From: a virus
Virus record (IMG/VR): IMGVR_UViG_3300009551_000587
Span: 1 to 31,922 of that record
Reading direction: 5' to 3' (one strand)
Length of the DNA: 31,922 nt
Position 1 is the stretch's first letter. Every line of letters begins with the position of its first letter. Below are positions 23,559-30,206 of the stretch, one piece after another. A program made the translations under genes and the position numbers. A model generated the notes under the pieces. The model had not been told where the DNA came from. It searched no databases and saw only the letters and a list, made by a program, of their open reading frames with translations.

Positions 23559-24883
23559 CGGTAGAACCTCCGACGCTCGTCTTCTTCCTGCGATTCGCTA
23601 TAGCGAATCGACTCGATATGCCTGCGCGTGAACGGAACAATGGGCGCATCGTCCTTTTTCTCGGGCTTACGAGCGTTCGCCATCATGTCTAGGCCGCGGG
23701 CAAGCAGACTGCACACGTCCACCATGTCGTCGGTTCGGCCATCCTCACCAGTGAAGCTGCAAAGCTGGTTCACCAGACGTGTCGCCCATTCAGTCTTCGG
23801 CAACAAAACGGCGCCAGCGGATGCACGTGCAGCGAAGCCAAGCGCTCGCTCTGCCTTGTTGCCGGCGGATGCCAGTGGTTCGCGCAAGATGAAAGTGTCA
23901 CGCTCGCGCAAACGCTTAGAGATCGCGCCATCGACAGCGCGCAGGATCACGCCTTTTTCCTCGAACCACAGTTGCGGCTTGTTACGGCGAATCAGGCCAA
24001 CCGCTGCCTCGATCCATGTCTCCGGCGCCGTCTGTCCGCTCCACCAGTCGACGAAGTACAGGTCGCCCTGATCGTCTAAGGCGGCAATGCCGTGCTCCGT
24101 CCAATCGCCGCCATCCTCACTGACGGCGTAGTCGCTTGCCATGTAAACGGACAGGCGCTCAGGAAGCGTGTCGTAGAACTTGAACCAGTGGCGTTTGAAC
24201 AACAGGCCAGCAAGCGATCGGCACTTACCCTCCCAAACGTGCCGGTAGAGGTCGTCGTTCAGCGCTTTGAGCGCAAGACGCTCGGCCTCTAGCTCTGGCG
24301 GGAACCAGGGGTTATCTGCATAGCTCACGTCGATCACGAGCGCATCAGCGCGCTTCGCGATATCGGCGTGAACGTAATCCTCTTCGAGCCTCGGGTTGTA
24401 ACTCCACCAAATCTCTGATTGTTCTCCACGAGAGCGCGCGGCATCACTACCGCGAATCGTGGGGATCAAAATATTTGCGGAATGCTGGCTAACGGTCTGC
24501 GCTTCCTCCACCCAGCAGATATCCACACCCTCATACGATTTGATGGAATCCGACGTGTGATCTTGCAGGCCGGTGAATAGGAATTCCGTCCCATTCGCTC
24601 CCTTGATCGTGGTCGCCTGAATATCGTAGAAGGCAGACAGGCCCATCGCCTCGATCTGGTCGGATAACAGTTTGTGAACGGAGTCCTTGATCGACTTCTG
24701 CACTTCGCGAGCGCATAAGATGCGCAACTTCGTTTCAGCGCCCCTAAGAAGCAGTAGGCGCGCTATGCACCAGGACTTGCCACCCCCACGGCCACCACGG
24801 GCAACCTTGTGCCGTCTACGTTCCGCGTGGAACGGACGCATGACCGGCAGCAGACGAATCGGCTCGTTCGCGCCGTCTGCCAT
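23555..24883 (-). CDS. terL: Terminase large subunit
   Basis: The 442-residue packaging motor has a Walker A in GGRGGGKS (residues 30-37, Lys36) and a Walker B with catalytic acids in DICWVEEA (about 121-128). A nuclease domain has acidic residues in ASDYAVSED (Asp251), WFEEKG (308-309) and DDMVDV (385-390), the usual RNase-H-like set. The domain order and length fit phage TerL, which binds portal and TerS and cuts and pumps DNA. The start overlaps the small-subunit stop as TAATG, and its stop overlaps portal. Confidence 0.95.
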   Translation of the reverse strand: MADGANEPIRLLPVMRPFHAERRRHKVARGGRGGGKSWCIARLLLLRGAETKLRILCAREVQKSIKDSVHKLLSDQIEAMGLSAFYDIQATTIKGANGTEFLFTGLQDHTSDSIKSYEGVDICWVEEAQTVSQHSANILIPTIRGSDAARSRGEQSEIWWSYNPRLEEDYVHADIAKRADALVIDVSYADNPWFPPELEAERLALKALNDDLYRHVWEGKCRSLAGLLFKRHWFKFYDTLPERLSVYMASDYAVSEDGGDWTEHGIAALDDQGDLYFVDWWSGQTAPETWIEAAVGLIRRNKPQLWFEEKGVILRAVDGAISKRLRERDTFILREPLASAGNKAERALGFAARASAGAVLLPKTEWATRLVNQLCSFTGEDGRTDDMVDVCSLLARGLDMMANARKPEKKDDAPIVPFTRRHIESIRYSESQEEDERRRFYR

Positions 24884-25128
24884 TACGGCCCCCAGTTGAC
24901 TTTCAGGGCATGCTGAATCGGACCGCCGTCACCACCCGTCAGAACGCGAGGCACAACTTTGCCGATCAGGGTAAGGAATGCCGTTGGGTTCTCTCTTGCC
25001 TGCTTTGCCAAGTATTGGCGGCCGCCAACATCAGACAGCGCGCCCTCGATCATGTCTTTGATCGCCGCGTTATCCTTGTTTGGCTTGCCCTTACGCGAGC
25101 CACCCCCGGTTTTAATCCCTTTCGCCAT
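24883..25128 (-). CDS. terS: Small terminase subunit-like protein
   Basis: The 81-residue protein begins MAKGIKTGGGSRKGKPNKDN, a basic, flexible DNA-binding-like start. A helical part follows (AAIKDMIEGALSDVGGRQYL, then NPTAFLTLIGKVVPRVLTG). The pattern YL-x-x-QA-x-x-NP-x-AF-x-x-LIGKV-x-P is familiar from small terminase-type genes upstream of TerL. It is shorter than most TerS proteins, so it may be a minimal one. Its stop overlaps the TerL start. Confidence 0.78.
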   Translation of the reverse strand: MAKGIKTGGGSRKGKPNKDNAAIKDMIEGALSDVGGRQYLAKQARENPTAFLTLIGKVVPRVLTGGDGGPIQHALKVNWGP

Positions 25129-25149
25129 GGCAGTTATGACACTCTGCGA

Positions 25150-25374
25150 TTAGGAACCGTCATCGCCACCGGTCGTCTGACCGAGCACGACATTGGCTTT
25201 GCGATCGATGGTGGCTTTCTGGCCCGGAGTGATGGACTTGCCGACCTGCTGCGATGCGCGTGCCTTCGCGTTTGCCGCGTGAGCTTTGTCTGGCATCGGG
25301 TATTTGCGCTTATCGGCCAATCCAAACATGGCGTCCGAGAGCGCGTTGCGGCCTTTCGATGTGAGCGTACTCAT
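25150..25374 (-). CDS. Small basic protein, DUF6582-like
   Basis: The 74-residue protein contains LTSKGRNALSDAMFGLADKR, KYPMPDKAHAANAKARASQQ and ITPGQKATIDRKAN. It resembles small phage-associated proteins with a KYP-x-x-D-x-xHA-x-NA motif (DUF6582-like, by recall). The ATG at 25374 has no Shine-Dalgarno (TGTCTGCGC precedes it) but lies exactly 26 nt after repeated-element copy d. It heads the packaging unit. Function unknown. Confidence 0.72.
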   Translation of the reverse strand: MSTLTSKGRNALSDAMFGLADKRKYPMPDKAHAANAKARASQQVGKSITPGQKATIDRKANVVLGQTTGGDDGS

Positions 25375-25400
25375 GCGCAGACAGTGCACGAGTTACGCGA

Positions 25401-25413
25401 ATGGTCAAGGGTC
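25401..25413 (-). promoter_or_regulatory. Repeated element, copy d (before the terminase unit)
   Basis: The minus strand reads GACCCTTGACCAT within TTGACCCTTGACC, a near-tandem repeat. The TGA stop of the 108-residue gene overlaps it. A 26-nt spacer leads to the ATG at 25374. Spacer similarities to copies b and c are at the same offsets. Confidence 0.65.
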
Positions 25414-25738
25414 AAGCGGCGGTTAGGAACTCTTCCAGGAACGCGCAGATGTCGGCTTGTATTTGCTCTGTGGTGGGGAATACCGGCGATCCGCTCGCGT
25501 ACAGTCCGATGACCATTTTAGGACAGCGCCGGATCCACAATTGCGTTGTTGCGGCTTCCTCGGAAAGAAGATAGATGAACCGATCCGAGTCTGCCAACAC
25601 GTAGGCTCCACATTGCGTGCGATCACGTATCCCACGGATCCGGCGTACAAGGTCAGCCGCAAATTGCCCAGCAGACTCATCGCTGAATTGCCCGATAGAC
25701 TTGAGGCGCTTATCCGACCAGCGATTGGGCGCCTTCAT
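25412..25738 (-). CDS. Hypothetical protein, 108 aa
   Basis: The protein begins MKAPNRWSDKRLKSIGQFSD and ends with a helical DICAFLEEFLTAA. The middle shows VRRIRGIRDRTQCGAYVLAD and FIYLLSEEAA, mixed alpha/beta with no membrane segment. The start at 25738 overlaps the stop of the nuclease gene as ATGA, and the stop lies in repeated-element copy d, so it is the last gene of the early/replication operon. I recognise no family. Confidence 0.72.
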   Translation of the reverse strand: MKAPNRWSDKRLKSIGQFSDESAGQFAADLVRRIRGIRDRTQCGAYVLADSDRFIYLLSEEAATTQLWIRRCPKMVIGLYASGSPVFPTTEQIQADICAFLEEFLTAA

Positions 25739-26040
25739 GCGGCTTTTGCTCCAAAGATGGCCAGAGCCTCGTCTACGTTCTTGACCACAAAAATGGCGCA
25801 GCCTGCGCTCGTGACCTTTTGGTGCAGCTTTTCTTGCGCTGCGGTCAATCTACGCTTGCTCGGACTCTTCTTACCATCCTTGACCTCGATCGCGGTCCAA
25901 TTCCCACGGAACCCTACCCACAAATCGGGATTCCCATCCCCTACGCTGCCGTTATCCAGTACCACAGCGCCAATGCCGAGAAGCGCTTCTACAACCTCCG
26001 CGTGATTCGCATCTCTACGGGCTGCTCGGCGGAAGGTCAT
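25735..26040 (-). CDS. VRR-NUC-like PD-(D/E)XK nuclease
   Basis: The 101-residue protein has the PD-(D/E)XK signature: GDGNPDLW (Asp39), then TAIEVKDG (Glu52-x-Lys54), followed by LTAAQEKLHQKVTSAGCAIF. This is the usual core of compact VRR-NUC nucleases, Holliday-junction resolvase relatives found in phage replication modules. It probably resolves branched DNA before packaging. The position next to NinB (recombination) fits. ATGA overlaps link it to both neighbours. Confidence 0.85.
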   Translation of the reverse strand: MTFRRAARRDANHAEVVEALLGIGAVVLDNGSVGDGNPDLWVGFRGNWTAIEVKDGKKSPSKRRLTAAQEKLHQKVTSAGCAIFVVKNVDEALAIFGAKAA

Positions 26041-26270
26041 TTTGTGCGCTCTCCCACAATGGTTCCTCCGCCAGGAAGTGCATGCAGGTATCGCCCCTCA
26101 GTCGTAACTCGTGGCTCGAGCAAGCAGCTGCGCTGTCCCCGGAACCGCGGCCACACCATGACCGGCGCATGGATCAGACCGAAATCACCCATCAGTTCCA
26201 GGTGCGGAATCCTACCGGCCGCCGTGTCTGTGAAGCCGTATGCTGTTCGTGTTCTTTCGCTGTCGTTCAC
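26037..26270 (-). CDS. Hypothetical protein, 77 aa
   Basis: The GTG start at 26270 overlaps the NinB stop as GTGA, and the stop overlaps the nuclease ATG. The 77-residue product has RIPHLELMGDFGLIHAPVMV and RYLHALPGGGTIVGERTK, soluble and beta-like. A longer ATG frame exists (26327) but runs through the ninB end. No family recognised. Confidence 0.65.
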   Translation of the reverse strand: MNDSERTRTAYGFTDTAAGRIPHLELMGDFGLIHAPVMVWPRFRGQRSCLLEPRVTTEGRYLHALPGGGTIVGERTK

Positions 26271-26698
26271 GCCGCCTTTCTCCCCTGTTCGCCTCCGAAT
26301 TTGACGCCATGCTCCGCGCCGAACCACAGCGCGAACTCGATCAATTCAATCATTTGAGGAATAGACATGCGGCGGGTTCGAACTCCCAGCATGACGAAAC
26401 CACCGCCTATTCCGGCCGCAACACGCTGATGCTTCTTGAGCCCGGCGGTGCAGATGTCCTTCCAGTCTTCTTTCTCAAGCCATTCCATCTTGCCGTCGAC
26501 CGGCCACTGGACTTGCTCAGCGATATCGGTCAGAACGGCCCACATCTTGTCGTTTTGCTCAAGTGTCCGAGTCGACACCAGTTCTTCAATGCGCACTCGA
26601 ACCGCTTTGCCGATTTCTAAGAATCGGCAGGCGAACTTCCAGGCCGCCGCCATGCGATCGCGCGCATTGCTTGGCTGCAGAATGAATATTTCAGTCAT
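26267..26698 (-). CDS. ninB: NinB family recombination protein
   Basis: The 143-residue protein matches NinB (lambda Orf) features: RTLEQNDKMWAVLTDIAEQV, then EKEDWKDICTAGL and a C-terminal helix LIEFALWFGAEHG. Lambda Orf/NinB works with phage recombination functions and can replace RecFOR by binding single-stranded DNA and SSB. It lies after the DUF1364-like gene in the nin-like region, as in many lambdoid phages. The start at 26698 overlaps the upstream stop. Confidence 0.9.
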   Translation of the reverse strand: MTEIFILQPSNARDRMAAAWKFACRFLEIGKAVRVRIEELVSTRTLEQNDKMWAVLTDIAEQVQWPVDGKMEWLEKEDWKDICTAGLKKHQRVAAGIGGGFVMLGVRTRRMSIPQMIELIEFALWFGAEHGVKFGGEQGRKAA

Positions 26699-26997
26699 TC
26701 GACCACCTCAAGATATCCCTGGCGCCAAAGCTCGGTGAACGTTCGCTCGTAGCCGCGGTTCCAGATTTCCACCTTTTCCTCTCGCGTGAACATATGGCCC
26801 TGATCGAGCTCGCGATGACAGGGGCGGCAGCCGGATGCGAAGAAGTGATCGTGAGCCTTGATGCCCGCGCCCTTCCCGTGTCGCGATTGATTGCTGTGGC
26901 ACGGCTCGCCACGACCGCCCTCGCACACGCCTTCAATCTGCAGCGTGCAATCGATGCGATATGCCAGATCAAGCAGAGAGCGGTTGCGGTAGTTCAC
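26695..26997 (-). CDS. DUF1364-like zinc/HNH-type protein
   Basis: The 100-residue protein begins NYRNRSLLDLAYRIDCTLQI and contains EGVCEGGRGEPCHSNQSRHG, KAHDHFFASGCRPCHRELDQ and a C-terminal helix. This matches DUF1364, a family of phage nin-region proteins with conserved Cys/His residues resembling an HNH nuclease site. The GTG at 26997 (overlap GTGA with the previous stop) is chosen over a longer frame. It may be a nuclease for recombination or packaging; activity is not proven. Confidence 0.85.
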   Translation of the reverse strand: MNYRNRSLLDLAYRIDCTLQIEGVCEGGRGEPCHSNQSRHGKGAGIKAHDHFFASGCRPCHRELDQGHMFTREEKVEIWNRGYERTFTELWRQGYLEVVE

Positions 26998-27191
26998 TCG
27001 AACGCCTCGCAGCAGATGACTTTCAGCTTCCGCTTTGGCTCCTGCGATGTCAGGTGATAACCACCGCAGCCCTTGCAGAAATAGAATCGACGCTCGCGGC
27101 GATGGCCTACGCGATGCATCCGCGCCCCCGCAAGCGCCAGCATGGCTTCGACACGATTGGGATATAGGCGCTTGCCACAAGATGTTTTCAT
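26994..27191 (-). CDS. Small zinc-finger-like protein
   Basis: The 65-residue basic protein begins MKTSCGKRLYPNRVEAMLAL and carries RRERRFYFCKGCGGYHLTSQ, a C-x-x-C-x-x-x-H zinc-binding-like site. Both ends overlap neighbours (ATGA, GTGA). Similar small Cys-rich proteins lie in lambdoid nin regions. Function unknown; DNA or RNA binding is plausible. Confidence 0.72.
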   Translation of the reverse strand: MKTSCGKRLYPNRVEAMLALAGARMHRVGHRRERRFYFCKGCGGYHLTSQEPKRKLKVICCEAFE

Positions 27192-27844
27192 GGGGCAGCC
27201 TCATCGTTACCTGAGCCTTCCCCAAGAATGGCCGCCAACTGAGCGCATGCAGCACGCGCAACCTCTGGGTCACACGCCTTGCGTGGCTCTGGTTCCTTGG
27301 CTTCGATCAACGCTGATGGTTCAGCGAGATACTCGCCACCACGCATGATGTGGTCGCGCGCAACTTCGTACGCATCACGCAGGAGCTTGTCAGCAATCGA
27401 TTGCTCAGCGCGTGCGAATCTCCATCCATCCAGATACGACCAGACGAGCCGAACGAATGCACTGGGAAGTTTTTCGCTGAGATCTCGGCGGACCTGTGCA
27501 AACGACGGAATTCCATAGCACATCGCGCGAAAGCGCGGGGCACTGGGAGGGAAATCCGAACCCATAGCCAGCGCCTCCCGCATGCCGTGGGCGACTTGCG
27601 CCGACGTCACTCCGGATAGTGCCGTCGCCCACGTGTCTGCTGCCACGCCAGCAGGCTCGGCGCCATACTGCGATGCCCACGCATGACCGTAGAGAGCGCC
27701 CATGCGCAGCCAGAAGTTATCCAGCAACGCCTGTGATGGCTTCGCGCTCTCCGGCCTCTCGCCGTTTGCGATCGGCGATGTTTTGCTCGATCCGTTCGAC
27801 AACGCTGAGATTGCGGCTTTGGCCGCTATTGATGCGGTTTGCAT
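27188..27844 (-). CDS. Replication protein P-like helicase loader
   Basis: The 218-residue protein has NFWLRMGALYGHAWASQYG, WATALSGVTSAQVAHGMREA and DFPPSAPRFRAMCYG, the pattern of phage P-type proteins that load the host DnaB helicase at the origin. The start at 27844 is well supported by AAGGGAG 8 nt upstream, even though it overlaps the initiator gene by 128 nt in another frame. The middle helices (LVWSYLDGWRFARAEQSIAD) fit the family. It works with the DUF1376 initiator just upstream. Confidence 0.8.
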   Translation of the reverse strand: MQTASIAAKAAISALSNGSSKTSPIANGERPESAKPSQALLDNFWLRMGALYGHAWASQYGAEPAGVAADTWATALSGVTSAQVAHGMREALAMGSDFPPSAPRFRAMCYGIPSFAQVRRDLSEKLPSAFVRLVWSYLDGWRFARAEQSIADKLLRDAYEVARDHIMRGGEYLAEPSALIEAKEPEPRKACDPEVARAACAQLAAILGEGSGNDEAAP

Positions 27845-28502
27845 GCGTTTCTCCCTTGCGCCGCTTTGCGGCGGCAGAAAGCCAGGCTTGAGGATTGCTC
27901 ACGTCCTGGCGCTCGGCTTCGCCAAGAAGTTCGGCGGTCGTCAGGTCATCGTGAAGTTCCTTGCGCAGCAGCCCGAGGAACGAGCGGGCAGTGGATTCGC
28001 GAAGGCCCTTGCGTCGGAGGAAATCCAGCCCTGTCCCGAAGATCGGATCGGGTGGCTCCGACACGGCTGCGGCCGGCGTAGCCGGAATCTTTTGCTCTAT
28101 ATTGGCTAATGGCTTATGGCTTGGGTTGTAATTCGCTAAGCATTCTTGTGGCGTTTCGCTTAGCGTTTCGCTAGCGTTTCGCTTAGCTTTTTGCTTACCG
28201 CCCAAACTCCCAATCGCTTTGTTCTTTTCAGACTTCTCTCGGTACTTTGCTATCTCTTCGTCCGCGCGCCCATGACGCCAAACGCTGTCTTCGCGGATGA
28301 AGAATTTGGAAAGAACTTTATCCACCATCCCGCGATCCTTGGCCGAATCCGCGCGACAGATGGAATACGCGTCCTTCGTGGAAACCGGGCATTCGTCGGT
28401 GTAGTAGAGATCGAGCACAAGGTTGTACACACCGTGCTCATAGGTGTTAAGCGTGCGTGTGTTCTTGGCATAATCGCCAAGATGGCGCTTGTAGTAGTTC
28501 AA
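27717..28502 (-). CDS. DUF1376 (YdaU-like) replication initiator candidate
   Basis: The 261-residue protein starts MNYYKRHLGDYAKNTRTLNT and continues YEHGVYNLVLDLYYTDECPV, a clear DUF1376 N-terminal domain (about 1-85). The linker holds an iteron-encoded segment (KRNASETLSETPQ, about 108-120). The C-terminal part carries LDFLRRKGLRESTARSFLGL and a basic tail. It lies before the P-like gene, in the place of lambda O, and contains the likely origin. The start overlaps the stop of the 100-residue gene (ATGA). Confidence 0.85.
   Translation of the reverse strand: MNYYKRHLGDYAKNTRTLNTYEHGVYNLVLDLYYTDECPVSTKDAYSICRADSAKDRGMVDKVLSKFFIREDSVWRHGRADEEIAKYREKSEKNKAIGSLGGKQKAKRNASETLSETPQECLANYNPSHKPLANIEQKIPATPAAAVSEPPDPIFGTGLDFLRRKGLRESTARSFLGLLRKELHDDLTTAELLGEAERQDVSNPQAWLSAAAKRRKGETHANRINSGQSRNLSVVERIEQNIADRKRREAGEREAITGVAG
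28151..28197. repeat. Iteron array, candidate replication origin
   Basis: Four tandem units lie inside the initiator gene: GCGTTTCGCTTA (28151-28162), GCGTTTCGCTA (28163-28173), GCGTTTCGCTTA (28174-28185) and degenerate GCTTTTTGCTTA (28186-28197). A stretch richer in A/T lies beside it (about 28090-28145). This parallels lambda, where O-binding iterons sit inside gene O. Confidence 0.75.
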
Positions 28503-28801
28503 GCCGCCCTCGCGGCGTTGCGCGGCAAGCGTGTTTCAAACAGTTCAGCGCGCTCTGGATAGGTCTGCTGATACAGGCGAGCCAGATCAGGCACATAGTT
28601 GCCGTTGATCTTGAACTCGCCGCCGTTCTCCGCGAGGGCTGTTTCGTGGCGTAGGTATTCGATGATTGTCCTGGCGCTATAGTGGCGCCGACCGCGGTTC
28701 CACGCCTTGTTCGCCTCTTTGACGAAGGCAAGCCAAATATGGAAGTTAGGACGCAGCCAGTCGGCGAAATCAGAGCGAAATTTGCGTGTGTCTATGATCA
28801 T
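28499..28801 (-). CDS. Hypothetical phage protein, 100 aa
   Basis: The protein has DWLRPNFHIWLAFVKEANKA, RRHYSARTIIEYLRHETALA and GGEFKINGNYVPDLARLYQQ. It is a soluble alpha/beta protein. I have seen similar small proteins before replication initiators in proteobacterial prophages but cannot name the role. The stop overlaps the initiator start as ATGA, and its own ATG overlaps the stop of the 130-residue gene. Confidence 0.75.
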   Translation of the reverse strand: MIIDTRKFRSDFADWLRPNFHIWLAFVKEANKAWNRGRRHYSARTIIEYLRHETALAENGGEFKINGNYVPDLARLYQQTYPERAELFETRLPRNAARAA

Positions 28802-29190
28802 GCGGCCGCCCTCAAACCCGCACGTTCCATCTTTACGAACAGCGCCTGCATGGCCTTGGACTGCTCTACGAACTGCCGCTGCAATGCAGCACGTTCATCT
28901 TCAGGCTCAACTGGCTGAGGCTCGGCGTAGCCTGCATCACGCATTTCCCATGTTGCGAGGACATGGATATTCCGCTTGCGACATTCTCGGCGGATGAGCG
29001 CCACATCTTCTGGTGAAAGCTTCTCTCGCTTCTTGGGATTCAAGCATTTCGCCAGCGTGTCGCCGGCTTCCATTGCTTCCTTACTTGGCCAAAGCATGGC
29101 GCCCACTGGCTTGAAGCCACCTAGCGCGACTATCGCGGCGAGCAACGCATCGCGATATGAATCCGTGAAAAGCTGATGTTGGCCAGTCAT
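28798..29190 (-). CDS. Probable phage regulatory protein (CII position)
   Basis: The 130-residue protein starts MTGQHQLFTDSYRDALLAAI and has ALGGFKPVGAMLWPSKEAM, then LNPKKREKLSPEDVALIRRE, a pattern resembling helix-turn-helix regulators of phage early operons. A helical C-terminus (LQRQFVEQSKAMQALFVKME) could mediate oligomerisation. It is the second gene of the PR operon after the Cro-like gene, the place of CII in lambda. The start has CGGGA nearby. Not identified as CII by sequence. Confidence 0.68.
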   Translation of the reverse strand: MTGQHQLFTDSYRDALLAAIVALGGFKPVGAMLWPSKEAMEAGDTLAKCLNPKKREKLSPEDVALIRRECRKRNIHVLATWEMRDAGYAEPQPVEPEDERAALQRQFVEQSKAMQALFVKMERAGLRAAA

Positions 29191-29227
29191 TCCCGATCAC
29201 TCCCGAAACAAGGGACAGCAAGGGACA

Positions 29228-29260
29228 AGCTCATTCGGGCAAAATTTTTTGCCATGAGCT
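29228..29260 (-). promoter_or_regulatory. Extended inverted repeat between Cro-like and CII-position genes
   Basis: AGCTCAT..ATGAGCT and inner GGCAAAA..TTTTGCC form a stem of 14 bp with a 3-nt bulge. It is in the place where lambda has nutR/tR1. The rest of the 29191-29376 gap shows no gene. Confidence 0.45.
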
Positions 29261-29376
29261 CAGCAGAAGAAAAAAGCGCCGCGCGCGAAATCCACCGTGA
29301 CCGAATGGAGTTAAGAAACGGGGATGCGCCAACGCGCGGCATGGGGGAAAATGTTGGCTGGGCGCAAGACATGGCC

Positions 29377-29613
29377 TCAGGCCGCCTTTGCCTTGGAGCT
29401 TTTGAGAGCCTCCGGCCAGATGTCTGGGCGCAGAGAAGTCCTGGGCACCGCCCCTCGACTCTCTTCATCCAGGCGCCGCACAAGTGCGCCGTCAAGACGC
29501 GTATTGAGAGAGATTGCTTTGCGCAAGTAGCCGAGAGTCGATCCACAACGCTTTGCGTATGCGATCTTTTCCCGCATAGAGAGGCTGTTCAGATATGCGC
29601 GCAGTGTTTCCAT
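29377..29613 (-). CDS. Cro-like / YdaS-type helix-turn-helix protein
   Basis: The 78-residue protein begins METLRAYLNSLSMREKIAYA and continues KRCGSTLGYLRKAIS, a YdaS/Cro-type helix-turn-helix (about 13-38), then GALVRRLDEESRGAVPRTSL and RPDIWPEAL. This family controls the lytic early promoter in prophages. It is the first gene from PR. The ATG at 29613 lies only 8 nt after the -10 box, so the message should be nearly leaderless; no ribosome binding site is present. Confidence 0.87.
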   Translation of the reverse strand: METLRAYLNSLSMREKIAYAKRCGSTLGYLRKAISLNTRLDGALVRRLDEESRGAVPRTSLRPDIWPEALKSSKAKAA

Positions 29614-29621
29614 GGCGCATA

Positions 29622-29650
29622 TCATTACCTTTCGGGAATTCCCTCGTCAA
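29622..29650 (-). promoter_or_regulatory. PR promoter (drives cro-like and rightward-lytic genes)
   Basis: TTGACG (29650-29645), a 17-bp spacer and TAATGA (29627-29622) form a sigma70 promoter reading leftwards. Operators lie in the spacer (29625-29640) and just upstream (29652-29666). The predicted start (about 29615) is two bases before the Cro-like ATG. Confidence 0.85.
29625..29640 (-). promoter_or_regulatory. Operator OR-proximal
   Basis: AATTCCCGAAAGGTAA on the minus strand lies in the PR spacer. It matches the shared operator pattern AATTCCC-n-GGTA of the other three sites and would block RNA polymerase when bound. Confidence 0.7.
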
Positions 29651-29651
29651 G

Positions 29652-29666
29652 TACCCTAAGGGAATT
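29652..29666 (-). promoter_or_regulatory. Operator OR-distal
   Basis: AATTCCCTTAGGGTA lies one base upstream of the PR -35 box. Between PR and the repressor gene it could also control repressor transcription, which reads the other way from this region. Confidence 0.7.
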
Positions 29667-29699
29667 TCCCCAAAGAACCGCATCCAGGATGATGCGGCC

Positions 29700-30206
29700 A
29701 TGACGAAACTTGAAGCACGGCAAGCCTGGGTGCGGGGAATCATCGACCGCGAATGCGGCGGTAATAAGGCCGCCTTTGCACGCCGCATCGGAAAATCAGA
29801 TTCTTACGTCAACCGAATGCTATTCCCGAAGGGAAAGCCAAACGCGAAGGGTATCGGCGACGAGATCATGCAGGCAGTTGTTGAGGCTTTTCCAACTGCC
29901 GGCCTTCCACTTGGCGATCTTCATGCTGCACCCGAGCGTGGATTGCAACCAACTGCCTCAGAACAGCGCGACAATGACATTCTCGCGCTGCAGATGACGA
30001 TGGAGAGTCTAGTGAAATCAGTCAGCGAGAACTTACCAGCCGCAGGTGCGGCTTTTGATGGCCATCTTCGCGCTCGGGCGAGAGAAGAATCTTTTTCAAC
30101 CCGCGCAGGCTTGCTGGCCTCTGTGCTGAAAATCGCTGCACAAGGTCATCATACAACGGAAGTTTCCCCCGCTCCCGCAAAGATCGCCGGTTCTCGCGGG
30201 AAATGA
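29700..30206 (+). CDS. CI-like prophage repressor (short, no S24 peptidase domain)
   Basis: The 168-residue protein starts MTKLEARQAWVRGIIDRECG and has a helix-turn-helix in NKAAFARRIGKSDSYVNRML (22-41). The C-terminal half is helical (ALQMTMESLVKSVSENL) and lacks the Ser-Lys S24 autocleavage domain of lambda CI, so induction may not go through RecA-stimulated cleavage. The start at 29700 is divergent from the Cro-like gene, with the operators between. An AGGA lies about 10 nt upstream. It would hold PR and PL closed in the lysogen. Confidence 0.85.
   Translation: MTKLEARQAWVRGIIDRECGGNKAAFARRIGKSDSYVNRMLFPKGKPNAKGIGDEIMQAVVEAFPTAGLPLGDLHAAPERGLQPTASEQRDNDILALQMTMESLVKSVSENLPAAGAAFDGHLRARAREESFSTRAGLLASVLKIAAQGHHTTEVSPAPAKIAGSRGK

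Noticed and set aside
28151-28197. CRISPR-like array
   Set aside because: The units are tandem 11-12-bp repeats without spacers, so they are iterons and not CRISPR.
29205-29225. TTGC-n6-TTGT, like a CII-binding site
   Set aside because: On the minus strand it reads TTGCTGTCCCTTGT, pointing away from the repressor gene, so it cannot be a PRE-type site. It may be part of a 10-bp direct repeat by chance.
29634-29643. GGGAATTCCC as operator unit
   Set aside because: This 10-bp palindrome is perfect at PR but missing at PL, while AATTCCC-n-GGTA fits all four sites.
29176-29703. Plus-strand ORF over the Cro-like gene and PR
   Set aside because: It runs antisense through the Cro-like gene, promoter and operators and has no recognisable features.
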